Assembly: GCA_964057225.1 (NCBI GenBank) | Contig: OZ059897.1 | Location: 9,610,001-9,674,000, forward strand | DNA: 64,000 nucleotides | Reading direction: 5' to 3' | Source of the DNA: Auanema rhodensis | Lineage: Eukaryota; Nematoda; Chromadorea; Rhabditida; Rhabditidae | Part shown: positions 27,201 to 37,299 of the stretch, piece after piece | Position numbering within the stretch: position 1 is the first letter of the stretch | How the letters are laid out: every line of letters starts with the position of its first letter | Position numbers and translations under genes: made by a program | Notes under the pieces: model-generated | What the model was told of the DNA's origin: nothing | The model's input: the letters and a program-made list of their open reading frames with translations, nothing else | Databases searched by the model: none

Positions 27201-28017
27201 ATAAGACATCGACGACTATTTGGCACACGTATTGAAGATGGGTATGAATCTAAAACAATCTCTAATACTATTTTATATTTTTAGAAAAAGTTTGAATGAT
27301 AACGATAAAAAGGCAAAATGGATAGATATTCTCAGAAATCCTCAAGTATGTATTACATGTCCAAGGCTTCAAAAACATAAAACATTTTTAGAAATCTACT
27401 CATTGTGATCTCACACTAGCTTGCAAACAATTGTATTCAGAAGAAAAATATAATTGTGAATCACCTGCCAGTAGTATTTTTATCCCAGATATAACAAAGA
27501 AACTACGTTTTTCGAAGTGTAGTTCTACACTTTCTCCTGAGAATCAAGTAAAGAAATATTAGATGAAAGTCATAATTCTCATTATATTCAGGAATTAAAG
27601 CAATTAACCAAAACATTGGATGAAAAAATTCTTAATTGCCTTCAAACAACACAGGGAACGAAAGTAGATCCAATGTTTAAGTTTTTATAAATTTCTGGTT
27701 TCTCTCCCTTTCAGATTGCTACGTGTTCAGATGATATTCCTTCACTACCTCATTTCGATCATCTATCAGAATGTGCAAACAGGCTTCTATATTTGAATTT
27801 ACATTGCGAAAAATTATCAGCTTGTTGTACTGCTTCATCACAGTATTACCGAATCCAATTTCCATTTCCATAATCTTGTATTTACAGATGTCATCGTAGT
27901 GTTAGTACTTCAGACGTATATGCAGAAATTAAGAAGAAAAAGCAGGAATTATTCAAGAAATCACAAGAATGTCAACTTAAATCTTTCCAAACATATAAAC
28001 AATTACCTAATGAGTAA
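24243..28017 (+). CDS. Secreted protein with two related Cys-rich modules around a long linker
   Basis: Twenty-two short exons join in frame to 783 residues. The first exon (24243-24323) encodes a signal peptide (hydrophobic core FFIILSFISYF, ending ISCQ). An N-terminal Cys module spans exons 24369-25304: C..LNC...WNC, then NC......VCMKLRDCCPEINKC and a Lys-rich helix ending YKC. A Ser/Thr/Lys-rich, low-complexity linker of over 400 residues follows (about 25356-27127). A second Cys module occupies 27392-28017 with ECANRLLYLNLHCEKLSACC, a nearby C, and a Lys-rich helix ending ECQL. The two modules share the pattern C-x(n)-C-x-KL-x2-CC-x(5)-C then KKK...C, implying internal duplication. I do not recognise the family. 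Role is probably extracellular. The intron at 25305-25355 (51 nt) has no in-frame stop, so its removal is likely but not certain. Final 3' exon 27888-28017. Confidence 0.8.
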
Positions 28018-28269
28018 TTAATAAAATATAATATGCTTATTAAAGATTATATTAAAAATCTTTTTTCTCTTTCAAACTAAATTCAGAAGAGAAATGTATT
28101 ACATCAGGAATTATATAGATGAATGTTTTAACTAGAAAACTTTGAATGTTTAGAGCTTATTCTCATTATTTCATATCATTTTAAACTTTTTTTTCTGCAA
28201 TTTATTCATTTTATATGATAGGATATCTATTTACATTTTCATTTTTCATAATGTTTATTAATAAAACAT

Positions 28270-28886
28270 TTATTTACTTGAATGCCTTTTTTCAATATGT
28301 CCTGATAGAAACTCTTGAGTAAGAAAAAATTTGCTGCAAGCCCAACACTGAAATACAGATATACCGTTTTGATTGAATTCACTCATTTTAAACTCCATTT
28401 ACCTTATATAACTCCTGATTCTCATCTTTTTCCAATTTAGCCTTTAAACATCGAATTTCCTTTTTGCGTAAAGCTAGTTCTGTTTGCTTCGTTTCTAATT
28501 CTGCTACAAGTTGGCTTTGCGATTTCTGAAAGTTGGAAAGAAGTACATTTCTTAATTCGAATCAAGATATACCAAAGCATGTTCAATCTGCATCTGTGCT
28601 ATACGCAGTAGTTTCGGTAATTTCTCTTTCTGATCTGAGCTCAAGCTTAGGGGATCAACAGATAACAGGCTGGGCAACAGAGCTTGCAGAGTTTCGAATC
28701 GAGCAATCCCTTGCTCAAGAAGAGGCAAACTGACTTCATCTATAAAATACTTAGAATTATATTGATTACAATTAAATTAATTGTATAGTCAAAGCCATTT
28801 ATCTTTTGTATAAGCACTGTGTATAAGCACTAACCTATAAGCTCCCAGTTGGGCAATTTGAGCGTTATATTTTCAGAATTGTTCAT
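28270..28886 (-). CDS. Minimal DZIP1/Iguana-like protein (ciliary zinc-finger protein)
   Basis: Four exons (28835-28886, 28573-28739, 28403-28525, 28270-28347) give 139 residues. The order matches the N-terminus of DZIP1: LKLPNWELI (compare the conserved Trp-containing start), a helical LL-RIAQMQIEHAL segment aligning to the DZIP1 'RLAQLxIEYLL' helix, a short coiled coil (KQTELALRKKEIRCLKAKLE), then one C2H2 finger, CWACSKFFLTQEFLSGHIEK followed by RH. It stops four residues after the finger, whereas vertebrate DZIP1 continues for hundreds of residues. DZIP1 acts at the basal body/transition zone of cilia and in Hedgehog signalling. An X-box lies upstream (separate entry). The divergence makes orthology inferred rather than proven, but module order and promoter agree. 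Confidence 0.75.
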
Positions 28887-29049
28887 ATAATTAGTGTTCA
28901 CAGTATACAACTATTCAAACAGCTAGTTATCCACTTACGAATACGATAATAGTAATAAAAATTGAAATTAATTGAAAAATTGAAATTAAATAAGAAATCT
29001 AAAATCGAGTATGTATGTTTAGATGTAATATCATATAATTGGTTCCCCG

Positions 29050-29063
29050 GTTGCCATGGCAAC
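29050..29063. promoter_or_regulatory. Perfect X-box (RFX/DAF-19 site) upstream of the DZIP1-like gene
   Basis: GTTGCCATGGCAAC is a perfect 14-bp palindrome that fits the X-box consensus RYYNYYWWRRNRAC at every position. It lies 164 bp upstream of the ATG at 28886. In nematodes, functional X-boxes sit mostly within about 250 bp of the start of ciliary genes and bind the RFX factor DAF-19. It is also about 275 bp beyond the 3' end of the Galpha gene, which is transcribed in the same direction, so the DZIP1-like gene probably has its own promoter rather than being only an operon member. Confidence 0.8.
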
Positions 29064-29336
29064 AAATCGTATGACATCTGGCATCTGTTCCTATAGCCAA
29101 ATACACAATATGTACAATCGAATACTTGTTTTTTCCAGAGATAGAAACATCTCAAATTCATTTTTTTAAACAAAAAGAAAGAAGAAGATATTGTTTTATC
29201 AAATAATTTATTATTATAGGTTGTGTGTATAGTAGATAGATAGATAATAATAACTTTTTTATATTTCTTTTGCATGACAACAAAGGTATGAGCTGAATAA
29301 TGAAACAACAACTTAGAAAAAAATACACAGATTCTC

Positions 29337-30941
29337 TTATATAAATCCAACTTTCTCCATATTCGTCTTGAAAACTGTTTCCACACATGACTCAATTACA
29401 CGATCAATGTTTTTTGTTTCGGTTGCATTTGTAAAATGACAGTAAACAGGACGATCTCTTTGAATATCAGAGCTTACCAACCTCGAGAATCTGTCTTGTA
29501 TGTACGAAGCACTTTGATCAAAGCCGTTAGTTCCTTAGAAAGCAAAGGTTAAATTTTTCAAATTTTCGAATTCATATTACCTTTGTAATCCTTAAAACAA
29601 ACAGAAATACTTGTTTTCTTTAATTTTTCTCGAAATATGTCAATTTTATTTAAAAACAGAATCATAGCAGTTTTTTTTCCAAAACACTTATTATTGAATA
29701 TGCGTTTGAATAATCTCATGCTGTACTTCAATCGATTCTAAAAAAAATAAACAAATTGCTTAATAGGGGAGAAGCAGTCAATCGGATTTACCATTTCGGA
29801 TGTTTTCTTGCCATTTGTAAGAACTTTCATGATTTCATCTCCATCATCTATTCTAAAATTATTATGTTTATTTATCAAATTTGGAATAGCAAACTTCATA
29901 TTATATGCTGAAATTTCTGCAATAAACAATATTCCGTTTACGTTATCGAAACAGTGGATCCATTTTCGTTGTTCACTTCTCTGGCCACCAACATCAACCA
30001 TTCTACAAATAGAAAAAAAAACATTATTTATGCATATTTCAAAGTATCAAGATTATATTCAATACCTTAGAATATACTGTTTAAACGGAAATTCTATCTC
30101 ATTAATTCCTGAAGTTGCAGCTCGTGCACGTAGTACATCTTGCTCATTAGCCCTATACTCAGGAGCACTAATTCTATCGATATCATCCAAAAAGCTAAAA
30201 AAACCGTATGAAATGAACAAATGAGCATTCATTCTTACTATAATGCTGAATCCAGCAAGTCTATTTCATCTTTGCGCTCAATTGTTTTCTGGATAAAATC
30301 AGAATGATAAATAGCTTGTATGCTCCTTGCTAATTCATATGAAATTTCAATTTCATTTTTTTGAACTTGTCGCTTGTAGGCTTTAAAGTACTCAACATGC
30401 TGCTGCAAATATCCAACCATGTTAAATATACTCTCAAAATTTCTTTAATTTACTCTGATGCTTAGATCTTCATCCATCTCAATATCACATTTTTCAGCTC
30501 CACACAACAACTGCTCCAAAGACTCTACTGCATTGGCTTGTACCAGATACCGAAAATTTAAAAAATCCAAATCACTGAATCCATCTAAATGAAGAATTCT
30601 AGAAAAACAAATTTTGTTAGGTGTGGACATCCAATTTAAAAATGATATACCTCATTTGCTTAAAAATAGTACTTTTGCCAGATTCAGGTCCCCCTAAAAG
30701 AATTCAATTGCTTTTCTTTTTTTTTACTTTTTTTAACTACCTAGAAGTAAAATTTTATAAGTTCTGCGCATTCTAACTCGAGCTTGCTCAATCTCATTGT
30801 CAATTTCTATTGATTTCTGGACGAGCTTCCGAGGGTCAACATAGGAAGTGGATAAACTGAAATAATAAAAAAATTATAAAATAATAGGAAAAAATAAATT
30901 AATTAAGCTAACTTATTTGAAAATTGTCCAGTGAAATGCAT
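29337..30941 (-). CDS. Atypical heterotrimeric G-protein alpha subunit
   Basis: Nine exons (30913-30941, 30741-30856, 30651-30693, 30454-30598, 30239-30402, 30066-30194, 29792-30002, 29581-29737, 29337-29533) give 396 residues, or 382 if a 42-nt in-frame intron (29853-29894) is removed. Galpha landmarks in order: P-loop GGPESGKST (canonical GAGESGKST), helical domain ending [15 protein letters not shown], switch [13 protein letters not shown] (catalytic Arg and Mg-binding Thr kept), switch [19 protein letters not shown]4 FLNKID, and TNATETKNI for G5. It should bind GTP and relay receptor signals at the membrane. Odd points: altered P-loop, extra residues at switch III, C-terminus MEKVGFI unlike Gi/Gq/Gs/G12, and no MG at the N-terminus for myristoylation. 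The frame stays open upstream through 31,2xx, so the true start may lie further 5'. Probably a nematode-type divergent Galpha. Confidence 0.85.
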
Positions 30942-31301
30942 TCCACAAAAAAGCAATCGAAAATTGAAAGTGGATGAAGCTTGAGAAGATCCTTGATTTT
31001 GAATTAAATCAACTATAGAACTTATGAATCATTAAGATTAACTTGAATTCCGGGTACCTGGCTTCTTTTCTTCAGTCACAACAAAACCGTTGTTTCTGGT
31101 TGTAATCGGCTGATCAGCCGAATAAGTGCTATCGGGCCACAGGCTTAACCGAGTAATGATAAACGGCGTTTCAAAAAATGACGGAAAGTTGCTGAAACGT
31201 AATAAGCAAATAGAGCATTACTATGAAGTACGGTAAATACGAAAATAACAAACACTTACAAATTTGTTTCAGAATGTTTACGAAATCTCTATGAAATCTG
31301 A
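30942..31301 (-). other. Open, spliceable 5' extension of the Galpha frame
   Basis: Upstream of the chosen ATG the same frame remains open and two or three further exon-like segments can be joined: 30942-31015 (adds DLIQNQGSSQASSTFNFRLL), 31058-31193 (contains NFPSFFETPFIITRLSLWPD) and possibly about 31261-31293. Acceptors (TTTCAG, TCTATAG) and donors (GTACCC, GTAAGT) are acceptable. No ATG was found in the outermost piece. This is either an N-terminal extension of the Galpha, or the 3' part of a different upstream gene. A 14-bp palindrome CGGCTGATCAGCCG lies within it. Confidence 0.35.
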
Positions 31302-33094
31302 TGTTAAGCTATGGACACGTATATTACAGACTGCAAAATATACAAAAACGATATAAACTGATTATTTGTTTAAATTTGTATCAATTAAAGTGTAAGAACA
31401 ACTTAACAAATACAATTAAATTAATAAATGTAGTCTTATAATTTTCTATTATAAAAAGTATAAATAGAGGAAACAATTCAACTATATTAGCTTATTAAGT
31501 TTGTAGGTTGATAATAGCTACTATTCAAAATACTGAGATATATAGCATTTTAATTTTTTTTTATATTTGATGAAAACAAAATTATAGCCAATGAGTTAAA
31601 AGAGTTAAAAGAGTAGTTTTTGTTTGGTAAAATTGGGATAAAATTATCAAACTTTGACAACAAACTGATATGGAATCAAAACAGGAATGCAAGTTGTATG
31701 GTAAAGAAAATCTCAAAGAGCACACTATATTTGAATTATTCTGACATCAAATGATTTTCTATATTACATAATTGGAGTTATATATGTTATGTTATATGGT
31801 AACATATCGAAGTATTAAAAGAGAAATAAAATGAAAAATAGATGCAGATACATATGGAGTAAAGTTTCTATATCAGAAGATCATATGCAACGAATGAAAA
31901 GTGTCGAAGAAAAGAAGCGAATTAACAAATTAAGCAGGTGATTTGAAGAATTAAGGTATGTAAAACAAATATATTTATATATATTTAATATATGTACGTT
32001 ATAACTGGAATTACATCATAAAAATAATAATAGAATTAACAGATAGCAACGACGTTATAGCTCTGAAATTATAAAAAAAGTTTAGCTATAACTTTAGAAT
32101 AAACTAAATCATTTCGTATCTGAATAGTCCATTATGAGAAACGTTTTGATACAATTTACTTTCAAGAGAAAAGAAGTGGAAAGAGAAGGAAGATCAAAAT
32201 TTACTTTAATTATATCTTTTCTCAAATTGCAATGAAGAAATCATTCTAGCGAAACAGCGCAGAATGAAATAGGAGGTGGGAGCTGGGTTGAATGCTAGAT
32301 TTGAATCTAAAATAATAATAATAACGTTTTCATCTCAGATACTGATAACTATTATTATTTTACCTTTCAGACACTATAATGATGTTTTTCAATCATATCT
32401 TTCAAAGAATTAATATTTTAATCATATTCTTACTTACTAACTTATGTTCGTAGAAAACGTTAGCATGAATGTGTAAAGTTTTTAGATGATAAGCAAAACA
32501 TTCAGCATAATGTTTTCAAACAAACGGTAATATGTGAATAACTTTTGTTAACAAGTATATCATTCACTGTAAACGCCCACAAAGTAGCTACATTTACATT
32601 GAATAAGAAATTCTCGATCACGTGCAACACTAATTTCTGATAATAGCAAGTACTACAATAACTTTCTGCAAAATTGAACAATCATCTTAACAATGCAGCT
32701 TTATACAACTGTTGAATCCGCGTCATCAATTTGTTTCAAAAATCAAGCTAAGTATAAACAGGCTATGGGTTTTCCGTCAATGTAATACATCTCATATAAT
32801 ATGTCTACGTCATAAACGTACGGTTGCTCTTTGTATTATTACTATTTAAATTCTAAATAAATTTCATAATTGTAGATATGAAAGGATGTTTGAAAATTTT
32901 AAAGTACATAGGAAACTATTTCAAATGTTCATTAGCATACGATAAACGGACCGGGGGCATTTTTAAATGTGTAAGTTGTTTACGAATTTAACTGTAATGA
33001 GTGCAGAAGCATTAAGATTTGATTGATATATTCATCGCATTTTTAATTGTCTTGCATATTCGCATTTTTCTATTTAATTATTGTCTTTGAAGAT
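31302..33094. other. Intergenic, mostly featureless
   Basis: AT-rich spacer between the Galpha region and the next plus-strand gene. A short ATG frame at 32879-32971 (starts MKGCLKILKY, ends at a GTAAGT donor and preceded by TTGTAG) looks like a small 5' exon, but it does not join in frame to the ATG exon at 33095. It could be a 5' leader exon or upstream ORF. Confidence 0.4.
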
Positions 33095-34761
33095 ATGAGT
33101 GAAGCACTTTGCTTAAGTCCGGATACCTGCAATTGTGCGAGTAATGAGAATGAACGTCGGGAAAAGCATCTTATTAAAAGTCAGTTTTATTTTAAAAGTA
33201 CGGAAAGAACTGTTTTTTCTCTCCAGAGAAGTACAATTCTGACAGCGTTTTTGCTCTTGTTTTGGCTCTTAATAAGAAAGGCATATTGAAAGATAAAAGA
33301 TTTTTAGCTCAATTAACTGAAAAAAATTTTCATGTAAGTTTAAGTGTTATGATACATTTATTTTTTTATTAATGGCTCAGGAGTTGAAACCTTCTCCAGC
33401 ATCTCAAGATCCTTATGTGTTCGCTAGCACCAACAATGATGTTGATAGTTTTTCAATACAAGATTCTCTTGCTGATCGAACATTTGAAAGTATTACAGGT
33501 TAGTTGGCATATTTTTATAAAATCAAATAGAAGCGCATTATAGATGCTATTACAATACAAGGGGATAATACGATATCTTCTTCAAGATCCAGTTGTGATA
33601 GGTAGCTTTCATACTTATTTTTCTTGAATGTTATTCTATTTTTAGAATGGAAAGGGAACACTCTAGTAGTCAGACGGTTTCGCTTAGCCGTAGAACGTCA
33701 CTCAGAACAATGAATAGTCGAAGATCATCGGCCGTTCCTGATGCGGTCAGTCTTGATGCTTCTATCCGTCGGAGTGTAAGTCGGACTTCGACTATTAGCC
33801 GCAGATCTCGTAGTCAGAGCCCAGCTTCATCTTCTGACTCTCAATCAGGAGCTTATGCAGTGAAGCGACGCAAGAAAAATAAGAGCAAAACAAAAGTTAG
33901 TAATTCATTTAGTAGTATTTTGATTTTTTAAAAGATTAGAAAAGCAAATTGCCACCAAAGAGCTGCACTAGACTAGGTACCGATATCAGAAGTGTGCTCA
34001 CCTATCAAAAAGAATTTATGAGGTAATATCCTAAATTTTTCAAATCATATCATTATTTGAATCAGAAAACTAACTGAGGGCTCATCTACTCAGAAAGAGA
34101 TTACGGAACATATATCAATTTGGTTTAATTTTGTGGCTGCGAAGTGCTGTTCTCTTACAGTAATTATAACTATCATTTTAATTTCAAGAATATATTGTTC
34201 AGGTTAATACATTTAACATGCACAATACACTTACCTCAGTTCTCGTTAACACTATGAAACTATTTGATATAGAAACTTCTAGAGGAAATATGGTAGCGAT
34301 TTTCGATGTGATGTTCATTAAGATACGATTTAGACGGCTGCTCACGAGATAGAGACCTTTATAAAAACAATTTTATTGAAGTTCATAAAGCATTCTTCAC
34401 ATATCAGTAGCACTTCTAGACGTTGGTTGTTCGCATATGAGGTAAAACGCAAATATTTATCCGTTAAAGCATCAATATTTAGGTTTTACGTACCAGTATT
34501 CAAATGATAACTCAACCCAAAATTTTAATGGGGATTGAAGCTTTTCTTTTGGAATTCCATATGAAGTGGGTATTATGTAGTATAACTGTTAAACTTTTTT
34601 TTTAAAGGTTTGTCAAGTTCGCTTGTGTTTCAAAAAGGGCTCCAACTCGTGAAAATCTTGAGCATACTTCCTATGTTTCTCAACAATTGGGAAGCTTAGT
34701 GCAGGAAGCTGCGACAAGTCTTAGCAACATAGCTAAGAAAATAAAATATAATATTGCATAG
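33095..34761 (+). CDS. Unrecognised Ser/Arg-rich protein
   Basis: Eleven exons (33095-33179, 33227-33333, 33381-33498, 33544-33601, 33646-33895, 33940-34022, 34066-34159, 34203-34292, 34382-34441, 34483-34565, 34608-34761) give 393 residues with no frame break. The N-terminal ~65 residues are helical (DKRFLAQLTEKNF). The large exon 33646-33895 encodes a Ser/Arg-rich, probably disordered and phosphorylatable stretch ending in a basic KRRKKNKSKTK, a possible nuclear localisation signal. The C-terminal ~180 residues look folded and helical (starts SCTRLGTDIRSVLTYQKEFM). No known domain recognised. The intron after 34292 is the least certain junction. The start follows TTTGAAG by 2 nt. The stop is only 45 bp from the stop of the convergent CCDC93 gene. 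Confidence 0.7.
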
Positions 34762-34806
34762 TACAAAACCGTTTTATCCAAAAAAAATTTACAGTATTTA
34801 CTTCTG

Positions 34807-37090
34807 TTATTGTTTTTCCTTTTTTTTCCTTTGTTTTTTTAGATCTGCATTCTCTTTGCACAACTGAAAATTTCCTGTACTTTTTGTTAAGATCGAATCT
34901 TACCTGTTCAAATTCTTCTGTAGCTCTTATGAAGGCTCTCTGATCTTCTTTAAGTTGCGAGTATTCCTCTGCGAGGTCACTTTTTTCCTTTTCTAAAGTC
35001 TTCGAATTAGCTTCTATCTGAATTAATAATGTTATGTTTTTTGTTTAAAATCTTATAATGTACCTTCTCCATGTTCAATTCAATTCCTTTCAGAATATTT
35101 TGTAGGTTTTGAATGAATGAGTCTTGAAAAGGCTCCGATGTGGCCCTGGGATAGTTTTTAATAAAGATAGAAAGCTTATACATACTTAGGTAAAATATCT
35201 TCGATATTTGATAATAAGTCTATTTGTTTTTTGGTAAAATTTTTTACGTGAAGTATTGTGTTATAAACAGAATAATACTCCTTTGTTTGGAGATGCTTGT
35301 TGGACACTAAAAATGAAAAATATCATGAACTCAACATATTATCAAGTTACTCTGATTATACAGTTCCAAAAATCGTTGCTGATATTGCGCAATTTCTGTA
35401 TGAGACGGAATTTCATCAGCCTGTTGCTGCAGCTCATAGAACCTCTTTGCAGTCTGAATTGGTAGTAGTTTGTATAATACCATATGTCTCTTGTTTTACC
35501 TCAGCATAACTTGATCGCTGTGACACTAGTTCCTCTTCTTTAATTTTCAAGATTGCCTTAAGTTGAATAATACGATCATCCTAAATTGTAAAAACATTAA
35601 ATACACAAAGCCAAATAGAGTCACTAGCCAGTCGACCGACGGACAAAAGCTTTTCAGTTCTTTCAAGTTCTTCTTCTAATTTCTCTACTTCAGCACTACA
35701 TGAATTCTCAAATTCTTTATCTTTCAAAACTTGCAAATCATGCTCATCGAGCAGCTCTTGAAACTCTTTCACCAGTCTGAAGAAATTTAATACAGCCGAA
35801 ACAGTTTGAATAATTACTTTGGATCTGCATTCTGAATGAAGTCCGTCATTTTCTGAGTTTCCGAACGGAAAATGTTAACTTTTTCTTGAAGCCTTTCAAT
35901 TTCTTCTTTCTCCTTCTCTATTTCCTGGTCCAATATTTCATTCTGTTTGGTGGCCTGAATTTAATGACTAAGAAAACATCCGGTTAACATTTTCACCTTT
36001 TTAATCTTCATATCTAAAATTTCTTCTTCTGTCATTCCGTACTAAACCAAAAAATAATGTATATTGTTTATGATCAAAAAATATACTAACAGCATTATCA
36101 TCCGAAATTACCACATTATCGAAAATTTTTTTTAAAACTTTGGTTGAGACTTTATCTCTTGTAACTGATTCTTCCATTGTATCAAGAGCCTCTTCCATTG
36201 TAGGATTCTCTGAAGTATCAGGCTTTGAAAATGTGGATCTGAATGCATCAGAGTTTTTAAAAATGTTTAATAATTCAACCTTGAATATTCAGCTAAAGTA
36301 CACAGAGCATTATCTAAGATATCTTTAGTAACCGTATTAGGGCCTCTTTTGAAATATCTCTCAGGGTATGATTTAGAGAGTAACGTAGTATAATGGCTAA
36401 TTTCGTTCTGAAATAACAAGCAAATGTATAATTTCATAATATAATGAAATACCTCGTCATTTTCATGACTCGTTTGTTTATAATTAAATGTAGAATAGGA
36501 TTCCAAATCATCCCCATGCTCTTTTTTAGCTTCAATTGTTTTCTTTACTAACCACTATAATACTCATTACTTCAACCCACAAAGTTTGATAATACCTGAA
36601 TCACGGGGAAAATGTGAATAAAATCAAGGCCTTGGATTTGATGAGGTTGAATGGCAAACGGGCATTTTAATAAATTTAAAACCTCAACTATTTTCTCAGT
36701 TAAATTACTATAATAAGAGTATCAGATAATGAAATTTCAGGAAGTTATCACATTCGTTCTCCTATTGTTGAATTTTCGGAATGTAATAAATCAACATCTA
36801 CAGAATAATTGCACATCGATATGCACCATACGATTCCACCAACAATCTGAAAGTTCCTTGTTCAGTTTCTATATTTATATTTTTTATATATTTGATTCAC
36901 TTTATCGAACGGTGCGAGGCCCTTAATACGAGCACGAAAATACCCACAAGCAACTAGGAGATCAATGCAGTCTTGGAATTTAATTTGTTGCTCTTCATCT
37001 TCACGGATGTCTGCCTAATATTAAAATCAGATTCTAGAGAATTTCAATAGGACTATATCTACTTACTGTTGCTCTTGAAGCTGCTGACAT
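34807..37090 (-). CDS. ccdc93: CCDC93, CCC/Commander complex subunit
   Basis: Sixteen exons run from 37067-37090 (MSAASRAT) to 34807-34863 and sum to 532 residues (vertebrate CCDC93 is about 630). The N-terminal calponin-homology-like domain is strongly conserved: [43 protein letters not shown], then [20 protein letters not shown]. The rest is coiled coil, with the conserved RFLELYNQ...[10 protein letters not shown] segment at exons 35351-35453 and 35186-35306. CCDC93 pairs with CCDC22 and a ring of COMMD proteins; with the VPS35L retriever this forms Commander, which recycles cargo from endosomes to the cell surface. The first coding exon is tiny (24 nt). It is divergent with MePCE (209 bp between start codons) and convergent with the Ser/Arg-rich gene. 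The exon 10 donor (35641) is the least certain junction. Confidence 0.93.
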
Positions 37091-37299
37091 TTGGAATTAT
37101 TTAAGATTACTATTTTAATTATTAACCCGAAGAATAAATTGTTGTTCCCAAAAGTTCTTATTAGCAAAGCTCATTTCGGTAGTACGGTAATCCACCATTT
37201 TTAGTCAAACGCATTTTTTTTCGAATTTGAAAATTTCAGTTCAGTTTGAAGTAAGCGGTTCACATATTACATCTTCGTATTATAATAACATAATCAGAT
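37091..37299. promoter_or_regulatory. Compact divergent promoter region, CCDC93 / MePCE
   Basis: Only 209 bp separate the two start codons, so both promoters must lie here. The MePCE ATG is two bases after an AATCAG acceptor, suggesting spliced-leader addition. An open minus-strand segment at 37125-37198 (starts MVDYRTTEMS) is in the wrong frame to splice into CCDC93. Confidence 0.55.

Noticed and set aside
32879-32971. First exon (MKGCLKILKY...) of the Ser/Arg-rich gene
   Set aside because: Joined to the next acceptor it hits TGA immediately; kept only as a possible leader or upstream ORF.
34807-37090. Kinetochore NUF2/HIM-10 for the minus-strand coiled-coil gene
   Set aside because: The N-terminal motifs ([35 protein letters not shown]) match CCDC93 specifically.
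37125-37198. Open minus-strand segment starting MVDYRTTEMS as a first exon of CCDC93
   Set aside because: Splicing it to the next exon puts CCDC93 out of frame; the conserved protein starts cleanly at the ATG at 37090.
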